Assembly (NCBI RefSeq): GCF_024733845.1
Contig: NZ_JANRHG010000001.1
Span: forward strand, 124,001-188,000
Direction of reading: 5' to 3'
From: Neomoorella sulfitireducens
Lineage (GTDB): Bacteria; Bacillota; DSM-521; Neomoorellales; Neomoorellaceae
Length of the DNA stretch: 64,000 nucleotides
Shown here: piece by piece, positions 1 through 8,711 of the stretch
How positions within the stretch are numbered: the stretch's first letter is position 1
Layout: the number at the start of each line of letters is the position of its first letter
Notes under the pieces: model-generated
What the model saw: only the letters and a program-made list of their open reading frames with translations
Told to the model about the DNA's origin: nothing
The model's database searches: none
Made by a program: the position numbers and the translations under genes

Positions 1-399
1 GAAAACCTCCTGGCCCTGACCGAAGCCCGGAAAAAAGGTGCCCGGGAGGCCCTGCTTTTGAACCTTGACGGCAACCTGGCCGAAGGCAGCCGCAGCAACC
101 TCTTCCTTATCCAGCAGGATACCCTCTATACTCCCGACCTGGCCAGCGGTCCCCTGCCCGGCCTGGCCCGGGCCCGGGTGCTGAAGCACGCCGCCCGCCT
201 GGGCCTGGCAGTAAAAGAAGGGCCCTTAAAGCCTGAGGCCCTTCTGGATGCCGGGGAGGCCTTCCTGACTAACAGCCTGATGGAGATCCTTCCCCTAACA
301 TGGGTGGACGACCGGCCCATCGGCAACGGCCGGCCCGGCCCGGTGACAGCGTTACTCCAGGCCAGGTACAGGGAAGAAAAATGCTTATTTAAACAATAA
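1..399 (+). CDS. class IV aminotransferase / aminodeoxychorismate lyase, 3' end
   Basis: This is the C-terminal part of a PLP-dependent fold-type IV enzyme. The reading frame is open from the first base of the window, so the 5' end lies outside. The visible part has the family motif EGSRSNLF, then TPDLASGPLPGLAR and the C-terminal FLTNSLMEILP. This pattern fits 4-amino-4-deoxychorismate lyase (PabC, p-aminobenzoate for folate) slightly better than branched-chain or D-alanine aminotransferase, but the catalytic lysine lies upstream and the subtype is not settled. The stop codon overlaps the convergent TRAP permease gene by 15 bases. Confidence 0.8.
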   Translation, partial: ENLLALTEARKKGAREALLLNLDGNLAEGSRSNLFLIQQDTLYTPDLASGPLPGLARARVLKHAARLGLAVKEGPLKPEALLDAGEAFLTNSLMEILPLTWVDDRPIGNGRPGPVTALLQARYREEKCLFKQ

Positions 400-2256
400 C
401 GCAGGTAAAAAGGTAGCAAGCTGTGGAAATAAGACCAGTATTATTATACAAATTACCATACAGATAAAGAAAGGTAAAATTCCTTTGAACGTTGTTTCCA
501 TGGGTACATCCGGACTGACGCTATTGATTGCATAAACGTTTACCCCTACAGGAGGTGTTATCTGCCCCATTTCCATCAAAATAACTATTACGACCCCGAA
601 CCATACGGGATCAAAGCCCATGGCAAATATCGCGGGATAAATTGCTGGCAAGGTAAGTAAAATCATTGGTATAACATTCATTAGGCATCCTAAAATGATA
701 TATATTATACACATAGCTGTAAATATAAAATATCGATTAAATGGTAATCCCGTAACAACATTGGCCAGCAGGTGAGGAAGCCTGGTAGCCGCGAGGAAGT
801 ATCCTAAGATCCCTACGCCGATTAATATCATAAATAGTTTGATCGTAATCTTCGCCGTATCTTTAATCGACGTAACAATACCTTCCCAGCTCAAGCGCCG
901 CCTTACAATGCCAATGATAAAAGCGCCCATAGCACCAATTGCGCCTCCTTCAGTCGAGCTGAAGGACCCGCTCAGGATGCCCCCCATAATGATAAGAAAT
1001 AAGATTAACATGCTGGATATACCCTTAAGGGACACGAGCTTTTCTTTTAAGGAAAAAACTTCACCGGGGGGAGCCAAAGCGGGGTTGCGCCTGGCTATTA
1101 TATAAATGCAGCCGATATACATTGAGGCAAGGATAATTCCCGGTATAATACCGGCGATAAAAAGTTTGCCGATGGACTCCTCAGTTATAATCGCGTAGAA
1201 AATGAAACCTATGCTCGGCGGGATCAATATGCCCAGGGTACCCCCTGCCGCCAGGCAACCGGTCGCCAGCCCGGGATGGTATTTTCTCTTTTTCATCTCC
1301 GGCAGGGCGACAGTACCCATGGTCACCGCCGTCGACATGCTGTCGCCACAGACAGCGGCAAAACCCGCACACCCCGCCACAGCCGCCATGGCCAGTCCCC
1401 CCGGCAGCCTTCCCAGCCATTTATAAGCAGCCTCAAACAATTCATCGCTTATTCCTGCATACAACGCCAGCTCTCCCATGAGGATAAACAATGGGGCTAC
1501 GGCAAGAATAAAGGACGCTGTCGAAAAATAGGGTGCTATTCCCAGCATACTGAAAGCGGCAACCGCATTTCTGGTGGCCATAAGTAAACCCAAATACCCT
1601 GCTAAAGCCATGGCAAAACCGATAGGCATGCCGAGAAGCATCAGTAAGAAAAGGAATAAAGCTCCCAGGCTTCCCAAAGAAAGACCGCTGATACGGAAGG
1701 GCAGGGTTTTAATATAAAATGGTAATAAGATAATTAACACGCCCAGGGCCAGGATAACTAACAAATAAAGCCACTTACCGTCTTTAATAATCTTTTTGGC
1801 TATTTTAAGAAAATCAGTTGCCACAATTAATGTTAACAATAACGTTCCAACAGCAGCAATAACCAAAAAAATTGAGATAGGAATTCCTAAGGCCGTGCTT
1901 TTCGTCCCTATCTTTTTGATTGCCTGCAAATAGGTCTGCCAGGAGATTATGGCAAATAGGATTGTCGAGGCCAGGTAAATAAACCCGTCAATGACAGTCT
2001 GCAACCACTGGGGAAAACGGGAAACTAACAATTCAATGCGTATGTGCTCTTTTTCGGCCTGGATATAAGCAAGTCCCAGGAATACGAGTATAACCAGCAT
2101 GAATTCTTCCATTTCTATTATGCCCGGCAGGGATTTTCTCAATATTAAACGGGCCAGGACGTCAAGGGTTATCGGTATGGGCATCAAGCCCGCAATAAAA
2201 TAGCTGATCGTGTACAGCTTGCCCGAAAGAGCATGAAATACCTTCACGCTATTCAC
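385..2256 (-). CDS. TRAP transporter fused small/large permease (DctQM)
   Basis: This 623-residue membrane protein fuses the two permease subunits of a TRAP transporter. Residues about 1-165 match the DctQ subunit, with four hydrophobic segments and the EMEEF...EKEHIRIELL pattern. Residues about 190-620 match DctM, with many membrane segments and the motifs CGDSMSTAVTMGTVALPEM and GILIPPSIGF. It would import an organic anion with a Na+ or H+ gradient using the DctP protein encoded just upstream (gap about 120 bases). The substrate is not visible. The arylsulfotransferase-like gene in the same operon suggests an aromatic or sulfated acid, which is only inference. Confidence 0.93.
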   Translation of the reverse strand: MNSVKVFHALSGKLYTISYFIAGLMPIPITLDVLARLILRKSLPGIIEMEEFMLVILVFLGLAYIQAEKEHIRIELLVSRFPQWLQTVIDGFIYLASTILFAIISWQTYLQAIKKIGTKSTALGIPISIFLVIAAVGTLLLTLIVATDFLKIAKKIIKDGKWLYLLVILALGVLIILLPFYIKTLPFRISGLSLGSLGALFLFLLMLLGMPIGFAMALAGYLGLLMATRNAVAAFSMLGIAPYFSTASFILAVAPLFILMGELALYAGISDELFEAAYKWLGRLPGGLAMAAVAGCAGFAAVCGDSMSTAVTMGTVALPEMKKRKYHPGLATGCLAAGGTLGILIPPSIGFIFYAIITEESIGKLFIAGIIPGIILASMYIGCIYIIARRNPALAPPGEVFSLKEKLVSLKGISSMLILFLIIMGGILSGSFSSTEGGAIGAMGAFIIGIVRRRLSWEGIVTSIKDTAKITIKLFMILIGVGILGYFLAATRLPHLLANVVTGLPFNRYFIFTAMCIIYIILGCLMNVIPMILLTLPAIYPAIFAMGFDPVWFGVVIVILMEMGQITPPVGVNVYAINSVSPDVPMETTFKGILPFFICMVICIIILVLFPQLATFLPALLFK

Positions 2257-2378
2257 CCTTCTGTGTCAGTTTGTTTTTACCTTACTTAACTTAAATTATC
2301 CTCCTGGCAGGTTATTTCCCTGCAAGCAGATTAGCGGCCAACTTGACCGCTAATCTGCCATTGGGTTATATCACCTTA

Positions 2379-3479
2379 CTATTCGCGGTATCCCCTGCCA
2401 GTCTTTTTGGCGAATTCTTCTCCCAAGCGGATCGCTTCGTTCAGGACTTCTCTTGCCTTGGTGTAACCTTTAGCTTCCATATCTTTAACCCATTTTTCAT
2501 GAATCGGTTTTACGGCCTCAAACCATCTGGCTCTCTCATTCTCCGGCAGGACGTAGAATTCATGCCCGTTATCTTTGAGCCATTTAGAGTCATTGACCGC
2601 TCCCTCATCGAGGGTCTTACCGCAAAGCTGGGCCATCTTTTCACCGGTGGTCTGGTCAATAACCTTCTGGACGTCCGCCGGCAGGCCGGCAAATTTCTCT
2701 TTATTCATTACCATAAAGAACGGCCCGACGCAGACGTCTACGATGGTGTGGTATTTGGCGGCGTCACTGATCTTGTATGATTTTAACGGTGCCAGGGGGC
2801 ACATCACGCCATCCGCCATGCCTCTCTGCAAAGCTAAATACGTATCTGTTGCGGACACTTCGATGGGGTTGGCGCCTAACGAACGGATGATCTCAAGTAT
2901 TTTGGGCGACCAGCCGATAATCTTCATACCCTTCAAGTCTTCAAGGGTTTTAACCATCTTCTTCGTGGTATGCAGCTGATAGGTAGCACTTGTCCACTGC
3001 CAGAGCACTTTAACGCCCTCAAATTCTTTCTGCCATTCGGGGTATTTCTTATACAATTCCCACGTCACCAGGCTGCCTGCTTCGGCGCCGGGCACTATTA
3101 ATGGCAGCTCCATTACTTCATTTAATGGGAATTTGCCTGGATAATAACCGCAATACGACCCGCCTATGTCCACCATGCCGCTGACAACAGAATCAAATAC
3201 GTCTTTATCCGGACAGAGGGCGCCTTGATTGTAAAAATTAAATTTTACTTTACCGCCGCTCTGCTCCTCAACTGATTTCAACCAAGGTTTAAAAGCATTG
3301 ACAACTGTGGGATGTGTTTCCATATAGGCACTGGCAAAGTTTAATTCCTGCACTTGGGCAGTTGAAGTACTGCTTCCCGACGACTGCTGTTGCTGCTGTT
3401 GCTTTCCCCCACCGCAACCGCCTAAAATAAGGCTCAAGCTCAGTACTGCCACCAAGATAAATACTGGCATTTTTTTCAT
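2379..3479 (-). CDS. TRAP transporter substrate-binding lipoprotein DctP
   Basis: This 366-residue protein starts with a lipoprotein signal (MKKMPVFILVAV..., lipobox LGGC with lipidated Cys22), followed by a glycine/poly-glutamine linker of six Gln. The rest has the DctP-family fold: ASAYMETHPTV near the start, FDSVVSGMVDIGG, LKGMKIIGWS, and a run of conserved C-terminal helices. It would sit outside the membrane and deliver a carboxylate-like ligand to the DctQM permease encoded next. A strong AGGGGG ribosome binding site precedes the start. The poly-Gln stretch is a low-complexity linker and probably length-variable. Confidence 0.93.
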   Translation of the reverse strand: MKKMPVFILVAVLSLSLILGGCGGGKQQQQQQSSGSSTSTAQVQELNFASAYMETHPTVVNAFKPWLKSVEEQSGGKVKFNFYNQGALCPDKDVFDSVVSGMVDIGGSYCGYYPGKFPLNEVMELPLIVPGAEAGSLVTWELYKKYPEWQKEFEGVKVLWQWTSATYQLHTTKKMVKTLEDLKGMKIIGWSPKILEIIRSLGANPIEVSATDTYLALQRGMADGVMCPLAPLKSYKISDAAKYHTIVDVCVGPFFMVMNKEKFAGLPADVQKVIDQTTGEKMAQLCGKTLDEGAVNDSKWLKDNGHEFYVLPENERARWFEAVKPIHEKWVKDMEAKGYTKAREVLNEAIRLGEEFAKKTGRGYRE

Positions 3480-3540
3480 ACTACTACCCCCTTAAAATTA
3501 ATTTATAAATTGTAACCACTTTCCTTTTAACCTTAAAAAA

Positions 3541-4980
3541 TTATTTATCCAGCTCGTCACCGGCAGCAACACAAAGAGCAGTATCTCCTTGGTATGGCAA
3601 AACGCCTTCAACGACGGTTTCTTTTAAACGCTCAATCGGAGCAGCGCCAGGGACACGGAAGGTAGTTACATCAATTCGCTCAACGGGTACTTCTTTCGGA
3701 GGATCTAGCTGCGGGATCCATTCATATGGCGCCCTGTAGGCCCTGTAAATCATATTCAACCGCAGCATCTTGCCCCAGTAAGGGCTGATGTATTCCCAAA
3801 CGATTTCATGTTTGGGGGTCACCTCTATAATCCTGCCCCCCGATCCTTCTGTAATTAAGGTGTTACCGTTAGGCAGCCTCTGGGCGCTGCTGATAAACGG
3901 GCTGTAGAAGCGGTTGGCATCCACTGGATGGACATACCCGGCTTCTACCGGTGTGTACTGCCAGATAATCTCCAGGGTTACCGGGTTGATCTCCAGCACG
4001 CGCGAATAATCGCGCAAGGCATTTTTTATACCTTTAGGTGCGCCCGGGTTGGGAGCCCCGTATCCGGCCCAGCCGCCGTTGTCAAACACTAGAATATTTC
4101 CTTCGCCCGGCAGACCCCGCGGGATCATATGGGCGTGGTGCTGGCCGATAATCCAGCCGAGGTGCCTCACTTCTTTTGCATTGTAATCGGGACCTAGCTT
4201 CCAGACAATTTTTCCCGTCTTCTTGTCGATAATGGCGATAATGTTTGTTTCTCGCCCGTCCCAGATTATATTGTCCGGGTGAAAACGCTCGTCGCCGGCG
4301 TCGTACCACTTGTTGGGGCCCAGGACCGACATGGAGTTGATATGCATCCAGTCGCCCATGCCGCCGCCCGAAGGGCGCATATTGGGATCCCGGCAAAGGA
4401 TGTTTTTGGCTTCCTCACTAAACTCATATTCATCAAAGTGATCGCTGCATATCCATTCCCAGACGATGTCGCCTTCCCACGTGACTTCGATGATAGTATC
4501 GTCGAGCAGGAGTTTATCCGATATCTTGGGGTTCTTAAGGTTCTTGTGGCAGAGGATGAGGGTGTTCCCCCCGTCAACCCGCGGTTCCATGCCGGGCACA
4601 TAGTAACCCACCGGGTTGCCCTCGCGCTGGTAATCATGATGCTGCCTGGCCATCCACTGGGGCTTCTCGCCGGGATCTTCAATATACTCGTACCTGTTGA
4701 ACCTCCAGACAATGTTTCCTTCCCAGTCCACCTGTACGAGATCGATCTGATCCTGCATGCCGTAGGCGTTATTTCTTTCCCCGGTGTTTCCCATCACGTA
4801 ACCGCCCGGGAGAAGCTTGTTGGGAAAGCCGTGCAGCCCCTTCCACAGCTGGACTTCGGCGCCGTTCATGTCAATTACCAGCGCTCCCAGCTCCCTGGCC
4901 TGAAAAACGGTGTAGCCGTTCCAGCATTTTTCTGGGTTATAAATGGTAACCCCTGTGGGATAAACACTCGGATAGGTCAT
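3541..4980 (-). CDS. arylsulfotransferase (ASST) family protein
   Basis: This 479-residue protein looks like an aryl-sulfate sulfotransferase: repeated beta-propeller blades of the type WEGNIVWRF, WEGDIVWEW, KTGKIVWKLG and TLEIIWQYTP, with histidine clusters at HHDYQ (His114-115), MHINSM (His213) and GQHHAHM (His281-284). In characterised ASST enzymes active-site histidines carry a sulfo group between phenolic donor and acceptor. Unlike the periplasmic E. coli type, no signal peptide is visible, so it is probably cytoplasmic. It lies between the glutaredoxin-like gene and the TRAP transporter, all on the minus strand with short gaps. Substrate and even sulfotransfer activity remain unproven. 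Confidence 0.8.
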   Translation of the reverse strand: MTYPSVYPTGVTIYNPEKCWNGYTVFQARELGALVIDMNGAEVQLWKGLHGFPNKLLPGGYVMGNTGERNNAYGMQDQIDLVQVDWEGNIVWRFNRYEYIEDPGEKPQWMARQHHDYQREGNPVGYYVPGMEPRVDGGNTLILCHKNLKNPKISDKLLLDDTIIEVTWEGDIVWEWICSDHFDEYEFSEEAKNILCRDPNMRPSGGGMGDWMHINSMSVLGPNKWYDAGDERFHPDNIIWDGRETNIIAIIDKKTGKIVWKLGPDYNAKEVRHLGWIIGQHHAHMIPRGLPGEGNILVFDNGGWAGYGAPNPGAPKGIKNALRDYSRVLEINPVTLEIIWQYTPVEAGYVHPVDANRFYSPFISSAQRLPNGNTLITEGSGGRIIEVTPKHEIVWEYISPYWGKMLRLNMIYRAYRAPYEWIPQLDPPKEVPVERIDVTTFRVPGAAPIERLKETVVEGVLPYQGDTALCVAAGDELDK

Positions 4981-5021
4981 CGTAATCCTCCTTAAATCCG
5001 GGTCATAGTACCCTTGCTTTA

Positions 5022-5870
5022 TTACTGGCGCTCTAAATCTGCGAATACCTGAAAAGACCTTGCCGCTGTTCTGTAAGTGAAAAGCAATTTGGGATCAATT
5101 GCTTCCAATGATTTTAAACGATTATCCCCGGCCTCCCTGGGTTGGAACATTCTTATGAGGTAAGGATGTTTCTTGCTTCCTGTTACCTTTTCAATAAAGC
5201 TGGCGGTAAGGGCGATTTCTTCAGGCGTCATATAGCTAATATCTGCCGGTTCCCTATTGTGACGAATTACCGGTACGATAGTTGTCTGAAATTGGTATTC
5301 TGGAAATTGAGGTACCAGGGAAATAGTTTTTTCTATATCCTGTAGATCAACGTCTTCTCCCAAAATCCTGCTGTAAAGTTCTGGCGGGCCAAGGACATTC
5401 ATAACAACATGATCCGCTAAATTCTGGTCTAATACCATCTGTAAAATATAACTGTTCCTGCCATCCGTATCCAACTTTAGTTTCATAGAATTACCTTTTA
5501 GATAGCGTAAAACTGCTAGAAAATCTTCAGCATACCCAGGATTACCAGAAGAAATGTGTATCCCGTCTACCCACTCACGATGTAGAGTACCAACACTAAA
5601 ATAACCATCCAGTTTTTCTCCAGAATAAAGATAAGCTAGTACAGGACCAATCCCTTGGCGGATTATGTTCCCATCAGTAAAAATAGGGAATTCTATTCCA
5701 TCAGCACCACGATATATATTCTTTCGGTTGGATGTATAAAACTGCTGGAATTCATCCTTTCCTTCTGCTTTTATATCCTTCTCCACAAAAGCAATACCTG
5801 TTTCCTTCATGAAAGCCTTAACAATCTTACAACGGGTACAGCCCGTAACTGTAAAGATTGTGTTACACAA
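5022..5870 (-). CDS. glutaredoxin-like domain fused to a radical-SAM-like C-terminal domain
   Basis: This is a 282-residue protein of unusual make-up. Residues 1-85 look like glutaredoxin, with the redox motif TGCTRCK (Cys11, Cys14) and a GADGIEFPIF turn. Residues about 100-250 resemble the C-terminal half of radical SAM activases of the NrdG2/PflA type: a KLKLDTDGRN strand, then DHVVMNVLGPPELY, FQTTIVPVIR and LIRMFQP. The CxxxCxxC cluster motif that such enzymes need is absent, and the only other Cys is Cys2, so radical chemistry is unlikely. Start is TTG. It is the first gene of the operon leading into the ASST and TRAP genes, and it is divergent from a Crp/Fnr regulator. Function unknown. 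Confidence 0.7.
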   Translation of the reverse strand: MCNTIFTVTGCTRCKIVKAFMKETGIAFVEKDIKAEGKDEFQQFYTSNRKNIYRGADGIEFPIFTDGNIIRQGIGPVLAYLYSGEKLDGYFSVGTLHREWVDGIHISSGNPGYAEDFLAVLRYLKGNSMKLKLDTDGRNSYILQMVLDQNLADHVVMNVLGPPELYSRILGEDVDLQDIEKTISLVPQFPEYQFQTTIVPVIRHNREPADISYMTPEEIALTASFIEKVTGSKKHPYLIRMFQPREAGDNRLKSLEAIDPKLLFTYRTAARSFQVFADLERQ

Positions 5871-5943
5871 ATACCCGATCCCCCCCTAATAAAGCTTTCC
5901 TCTAAAGCCAGGGCAACATAATCTGTTTGTCCTTATTGTTATT

Positions 5944-5984
5944 TTAACAAGGTTGTTAACCAGGTGCTTGTAATCTAAATTACA
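5944..5984. promoter_or_regulatory. two 16-bp palindromes in the divergent control region
   Basis: Two inverted repeats lie side by side: TTAACAAGGTTGTTAA (5944-5959, 7-bp arms) and TGTAATCTAAATTACA (5969-5984, 6-bp arms). Their centres are exactly 25 bp apart. They sit between the divergent glutaredoxin-like gene and the Crp/Fnr gene. Size, symmetry and place fit binding sites for the adjacent Crp/Fnr-family regulator, but that link is inferred. Confidence 0.55.
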
Positions 5985-6026
5985 TACCCCTGAATTTTAT
6001 TTTTGGAGATATAAAATTTGTTTACC

Positions 6027-6055
6027 TTGATCCTAAAACTTTTGCGTTCTATAAT
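6027..6055 (+). promoter_or_regulatory. sigma-A type promoter of the Crp/Fnr gene
   Basis: TTGATC (6027-6032) and TATAAT (6050-6055) are separated by exactly 17 bases and point toward the regulator gene, giving a leader of about 55 bases before the GGGAG ribosome binding site. This is close to the vegetative consensus. Confidence 0.7.
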
Positions 6056-6117
6056 ATTTTATAGGCTAAAGATAGATCTCCCAAGGGTAATATAAAAATA
6101 ATTATTAAGGGAGATAC

Positions 6118-6834
6118 ATGATGGTAAGCCAAAACATGGAAGTTTTTCTTACAACTTCACCCTGGATTAATGCTGATTTTTTGAAATCAAATAATATCTC
6201 TTATGAAGAAGAGCTTGTATTTATCAAGAAAATTGGTACATTTTGTCACTACAAAAAAGATAGGATAATTATCGGGATAGGAACACGTGTTGATCGTTTT
6301 TTCTACCTGCAAGATGGCATAGTAAAATATACCCTTCTAAGTCGTGGGGGATCAGAAAAGCCGGTCTTATATGTAAGCCCCGGCTGCTTCTTTGGGGATG
6401 AGGCTTTTTTTCATGGTCAACCGGTAATTTTCAATGCTTTAGCCATGGAAGATGTAAAAGCAATATCTATCCATAAACATCACCTTAACGAGCTCTTTTC
6501 CAGACCAGGTCTCGTTTATATGCTTCTTAAATCAGTTAGCCTTAAATCCCGCATGTTAGCTAATCAGATTGAAGATCTGGCCTTCCGTAACACAACAGAA
6601 AAGTTATGCCGTCTCCTTTATTGCTTACTCCTTGACCCCAGTAGTAAGCAGAAAATAAACACCTGTATAAAGTTTACCCATCATGAACTGGCAAACCTCG
6701 CTGGAGTTCACAGGGTCACCGTTACCAATGCCATATCCCATTTAAAAGAAGAGGGTATTATCCATACCCTCCCAGATGGAACAATAGTGGTTGATAACTG
6801 GGACAAGTTAAGAAAATATGGTTTTGGGGAATAA
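6118..6834 (+). CDS. Crp/Fnr family transcriptional regulator
   Basis: This is a 238-residue regulator. Residues about 30-145 form the cyclic-nucleotide-type beta barrel (motifs GIGTRVDRFFYLQDGIVK and GCFFGDEAFF). Residues about 165-225 form a winged helix with the recognition helix in ELANLAGVHRVTVTNAISHL. The N-terminal four-cysteine iron-sulfur pattern of Fnr is not seen, so the signal is unknown. Two consecutive ATG codons (6118 and 6121) follow an AAGGGAG ribosome binding site, and either may be used. It is divergent from the ASST/TRAP operon and is the likely controller of that operon, possibly through the paired palindromes upstream. Confidence 0.9.
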   Translation: MMVSQNMEVFLTTSPWINADFLKSNNISYEEELVFIKKIGTFCHYKKDRIIIGIGTRVDRFFYLQDGIVKYTLLSRGGSEKPVLYVSPGCFFGDEAFFHGQPVIFNALAMEDVKAISIHKHHLNELFSRPGLVYMLLKSVSLKSRMLANQIEDLAFRNTTEKLCRLLYCLLLDPSSKQKINTCIKFTHHELANLAGVHRVTVTNAISHLKEEGIIHTLPDGTIVVDNWDKLRKYGFGE

Positions 6835-6850
6835 TTTCATACTGGCCACA

Positions 6851-6902
6851 AAAAAACCGCCTCAATAGGTTGCCCTTCCGGGCTATTTATTGGGGCGTTT
6901 TA
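6851..6902. terminator. bidirectional rho-independent terminator
   Basis: A 10-bp stem CGCCTCAATA / TATTGGGGCG (6858-6867 and 6888-6897) encloses a second small hairpin GCCC-TTCC-GGGC. An A-run lies on the left side and a T-run on the right, so the structure can stop transcription from both the Crp/Fnr gene and the convergent gene that ends at 6887. It overlaps the last codons of the latter. Confidence 0.8.
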
Positions 6903-7576
6903 ATGTTGATGCGCTTGTTAAAATCATAGAAGTCAACTGTCATGGTGAGTTTATCCTGGGGATGCTGGCGGTGAGCGGCTTCCAGGGAAACTTTGCGGAT
7001 GTAGTTGCTTCCTCGTTCGACCCACAACTGGTAGTAAGGGTCCTGCCAGTAGCTGTTAAAGAACTGGTTGTTGACCTGGGGCCGGCAGGTGAGGAGGTAG
7101 GGCCTTCCCGGCACTTTTTTCTGGCGGCCAAGAAACTTCAAATCATCCACCCGGGTAATTTTCAAAATGGACAGGGGATTGATTTCCGCCATATACTTTT
7201 CCTGCTCCAGGGGGTTGTTGCCGGGCGTAACCATCCAGCGTTTAGAGGTCGGGTCGCGAAAATAAGTGGTATCTTCGACCTGGTAGATCTCCACCGGCTG
7301 GCCGGTCATCTGGCCCTTTAAATACAGGCTACCGTCATAACCCCTCTCCCCGTCCAGGCTGCTTAAGTCTATTTTATTGCCGCCGGTTATAAGGCTTGCC
7401 TCGACGTGGAAACGGTAGCTGGTTGCCCGGTTGGTAGTATCCAGGGCCTTGACAATCAGTTCCATGGGTTCAACCTTTATTTCCCGCAGGTAATAGGAAT
7501 AACACCAGACCCCCACCAGGGCCAGAACGATTACTAAGGACAGGATGAAGGGCCAGCGCAAAAATTTTTTAACCAA
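6887..7576 (-). CDS. membrane-anchored protein of unknown function
   Basis: This protein of about 229 residues has a single hydrophobic segment near its N-terminus (residues about 8-26, after MVKKFLRWP) and an extracellular domain rich in beta strands (DGSLYLKGQMTGQPVEIYQV, TYFRDPTSKRWMVTP). The pattern recalls LolA/LppX-like outer-surface proteins, but I do not recognise the family. I place the start at the TTG at 7576 because AGGAAGGTGG precedes it by five bases; the frame stays open to 7663 without a better start. It follows the UroD-family gene by about 90 bases and may be in the same transcript or independent. Confidence 0.6.
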   Translation of the reverse strand: MVKKFLRWPFILSLVIVLALVGVWCYSYYLREIKVEPMELIVKALDTTNRATSYRFHVEASLITGGNKIDLSSLDGERGYDGSLYLKGQMTGQPVEIYQVEDTTYFRDPTSKRWMVTPGNNPLEQEKYMAEINPLSILKITRVDDLKFLGRQKKVPGRPYLLTCRPQVNNQFFNSYWQDPYYQLWVERGSNYIRKVSLEAAHRQHPQDKLTMTVDFYDFNKRINIKTPQ

Positions 7577-7669
7577 TAAAACCACCTTCCTGCCAGCATC
7601 CCTATTTAATTGATATGGCAGGCGGGAAGGTTTATACCTGGGGATTATTGGCAACAAAAGCATGCGAGG

Positions 7670-8692
7670 CTATCTGTAAACGCCATACTCGGCTGTTGCC
7701 CGGTAAAGGGCGAGGACATTTTCCGGCGGCAAGCCGGCACTCAAGATACCGCCGGAGGTAGAAAAGATATATCCCCCGCCGGGCGACGCCGCCAGCAGGA
7801 GCTGCCGTGCTGCCGCCGTAATGGTTTCCGGCGTACCTGTAGCCAGGAGGTTCAAGTCGAAGTTGCCCATCAAGCACAGGCGCCCGCCGTATTCCTTCTT
7901 TATAGCGCCAATATCCATGCCGGCGCCCGGCTCCAGACCCTGGATGCCGTCCAGGGGTATTGAAGCCAGGTCGGGCAATACGGCCTGCAGGTTACCGTCG
8001 GAGTGGTAAAGGACCGGAACGCCCATGGCTTTAATGGCTTCTACCTGGCGTTGCAAAAGGGGTAAAAAGGTTTCCCGCCACAGGGCCGGGCGGATATACG
8101 TCCCCCGTTCATAAGCGATGTCGTCACCGATAATCAGGGCATGGGCCCCGGCCTGGACGCAAAGGCGGGCCAGTTCTATGTTAAAGTCGACTACCGCGGC
8201 GGCCAGCTCGGCGACGGCCCTTTTACCGGTAGCCACCGCCAGGAGAAATCCCGTAAAATCAAAAAGCTTGCCGGTGCCCTGAAAGGGCCCGTCGACAAAG
8301 GCGAAAACGAAGAAATCCGTTTCCTCCCGCCAGCGTTTTATAGGAAGGAGGTCAAAGGTACAGGCTGGAGGCAGGCGGTAACCTGCCGCCTCCCGGAGGT
8401 CGGCAATTGCAGGGGTTTCGACGGTAACAAGGCCCCCCCGCCACTGTAGCCGCCGGCCCCAGGCATCCCGGTAGCAGTCATTTCCCTCGTCCTTAAGCGG
8501 CGCCCGGGGAGTGACGGCCAGGAGGTCCATGCCCAGAAGCTCCCGGGCGGTCGCCTCCTCGATAAAACCGCCTGGTCCTTCACGGCCCAGAAGGGCGGCT
8601 GCCAGCCCTGGTTCCAGCTCAAATTCTCCCGCCGGCACCCGGTCGGGTCGTTTCCGGGCCAGGGCCGCCCGCACCCGTTCAATGTGGTTCAC
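7670..8692 (-). CDS. UroD-family (corrinoid-linked) methyltransferase
   Basis: This 340-residue protein belongs to the uroporphyrinogen decarboxylase superfamily, which includes the methyltransferases MtaA, MtbA and CmuA. The N-terminal RVRAALARKRPDRVP and the C-terminal half with VLYHSDGN, DGIQGLEPGAGMDIGAIKKEYG and LMGNFDLNLLATGTPE are typical. In this operon it most plausibly moves a methyl group between substrate and corrinoid protein (methyltransferase I), not heme synthesis. Start is GTG with GGAGG nine bases upstream. It is the last gene of the corrinoid operon. The methyl donor cannot be told from sequence. Confidence 0.85.
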   Translation of the reverse strand: MNHIERVRAALARKRPDRVPAGEFELEPGLAAALLGREGPGGFIEEATARELLGMDLLAVTPRAPLKDEGNDCYRDAWGRRLQWRGGLVTVETPAIADLREAAGYRLPPACTFDLLPIKRWREETDFFVFAFVDGPFQGTGKLFDFTGFLLAVATGKRAVAELAAAVVDFNIELARLCVQAGAHALIIGDDIAYERGTYIRPALWRETFLPLLQRQVEAIKAMGVPVLYHSDGNLQAVLPDLASIPLDGIQGLEPGAGMDIGAIKKEYGGRLCLMGNFDLNLLATGTPETITAAARQLLLAASPGGGYIFSTSGGILSAGLPPENVLALYRATAEYGVYR

Positions 8693-8711
8693 GGTAGCTC
8701 GCCTCCGACAG

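Noticed and set aside
4279-4995. Plus-strand open frame (238 codons) over the arylsulfotransferase-like gene
   Set aside because: It is a shadow of the minus-strand gene, which has clear propeller repeats. No domain or start signal is visible in the plus frame.
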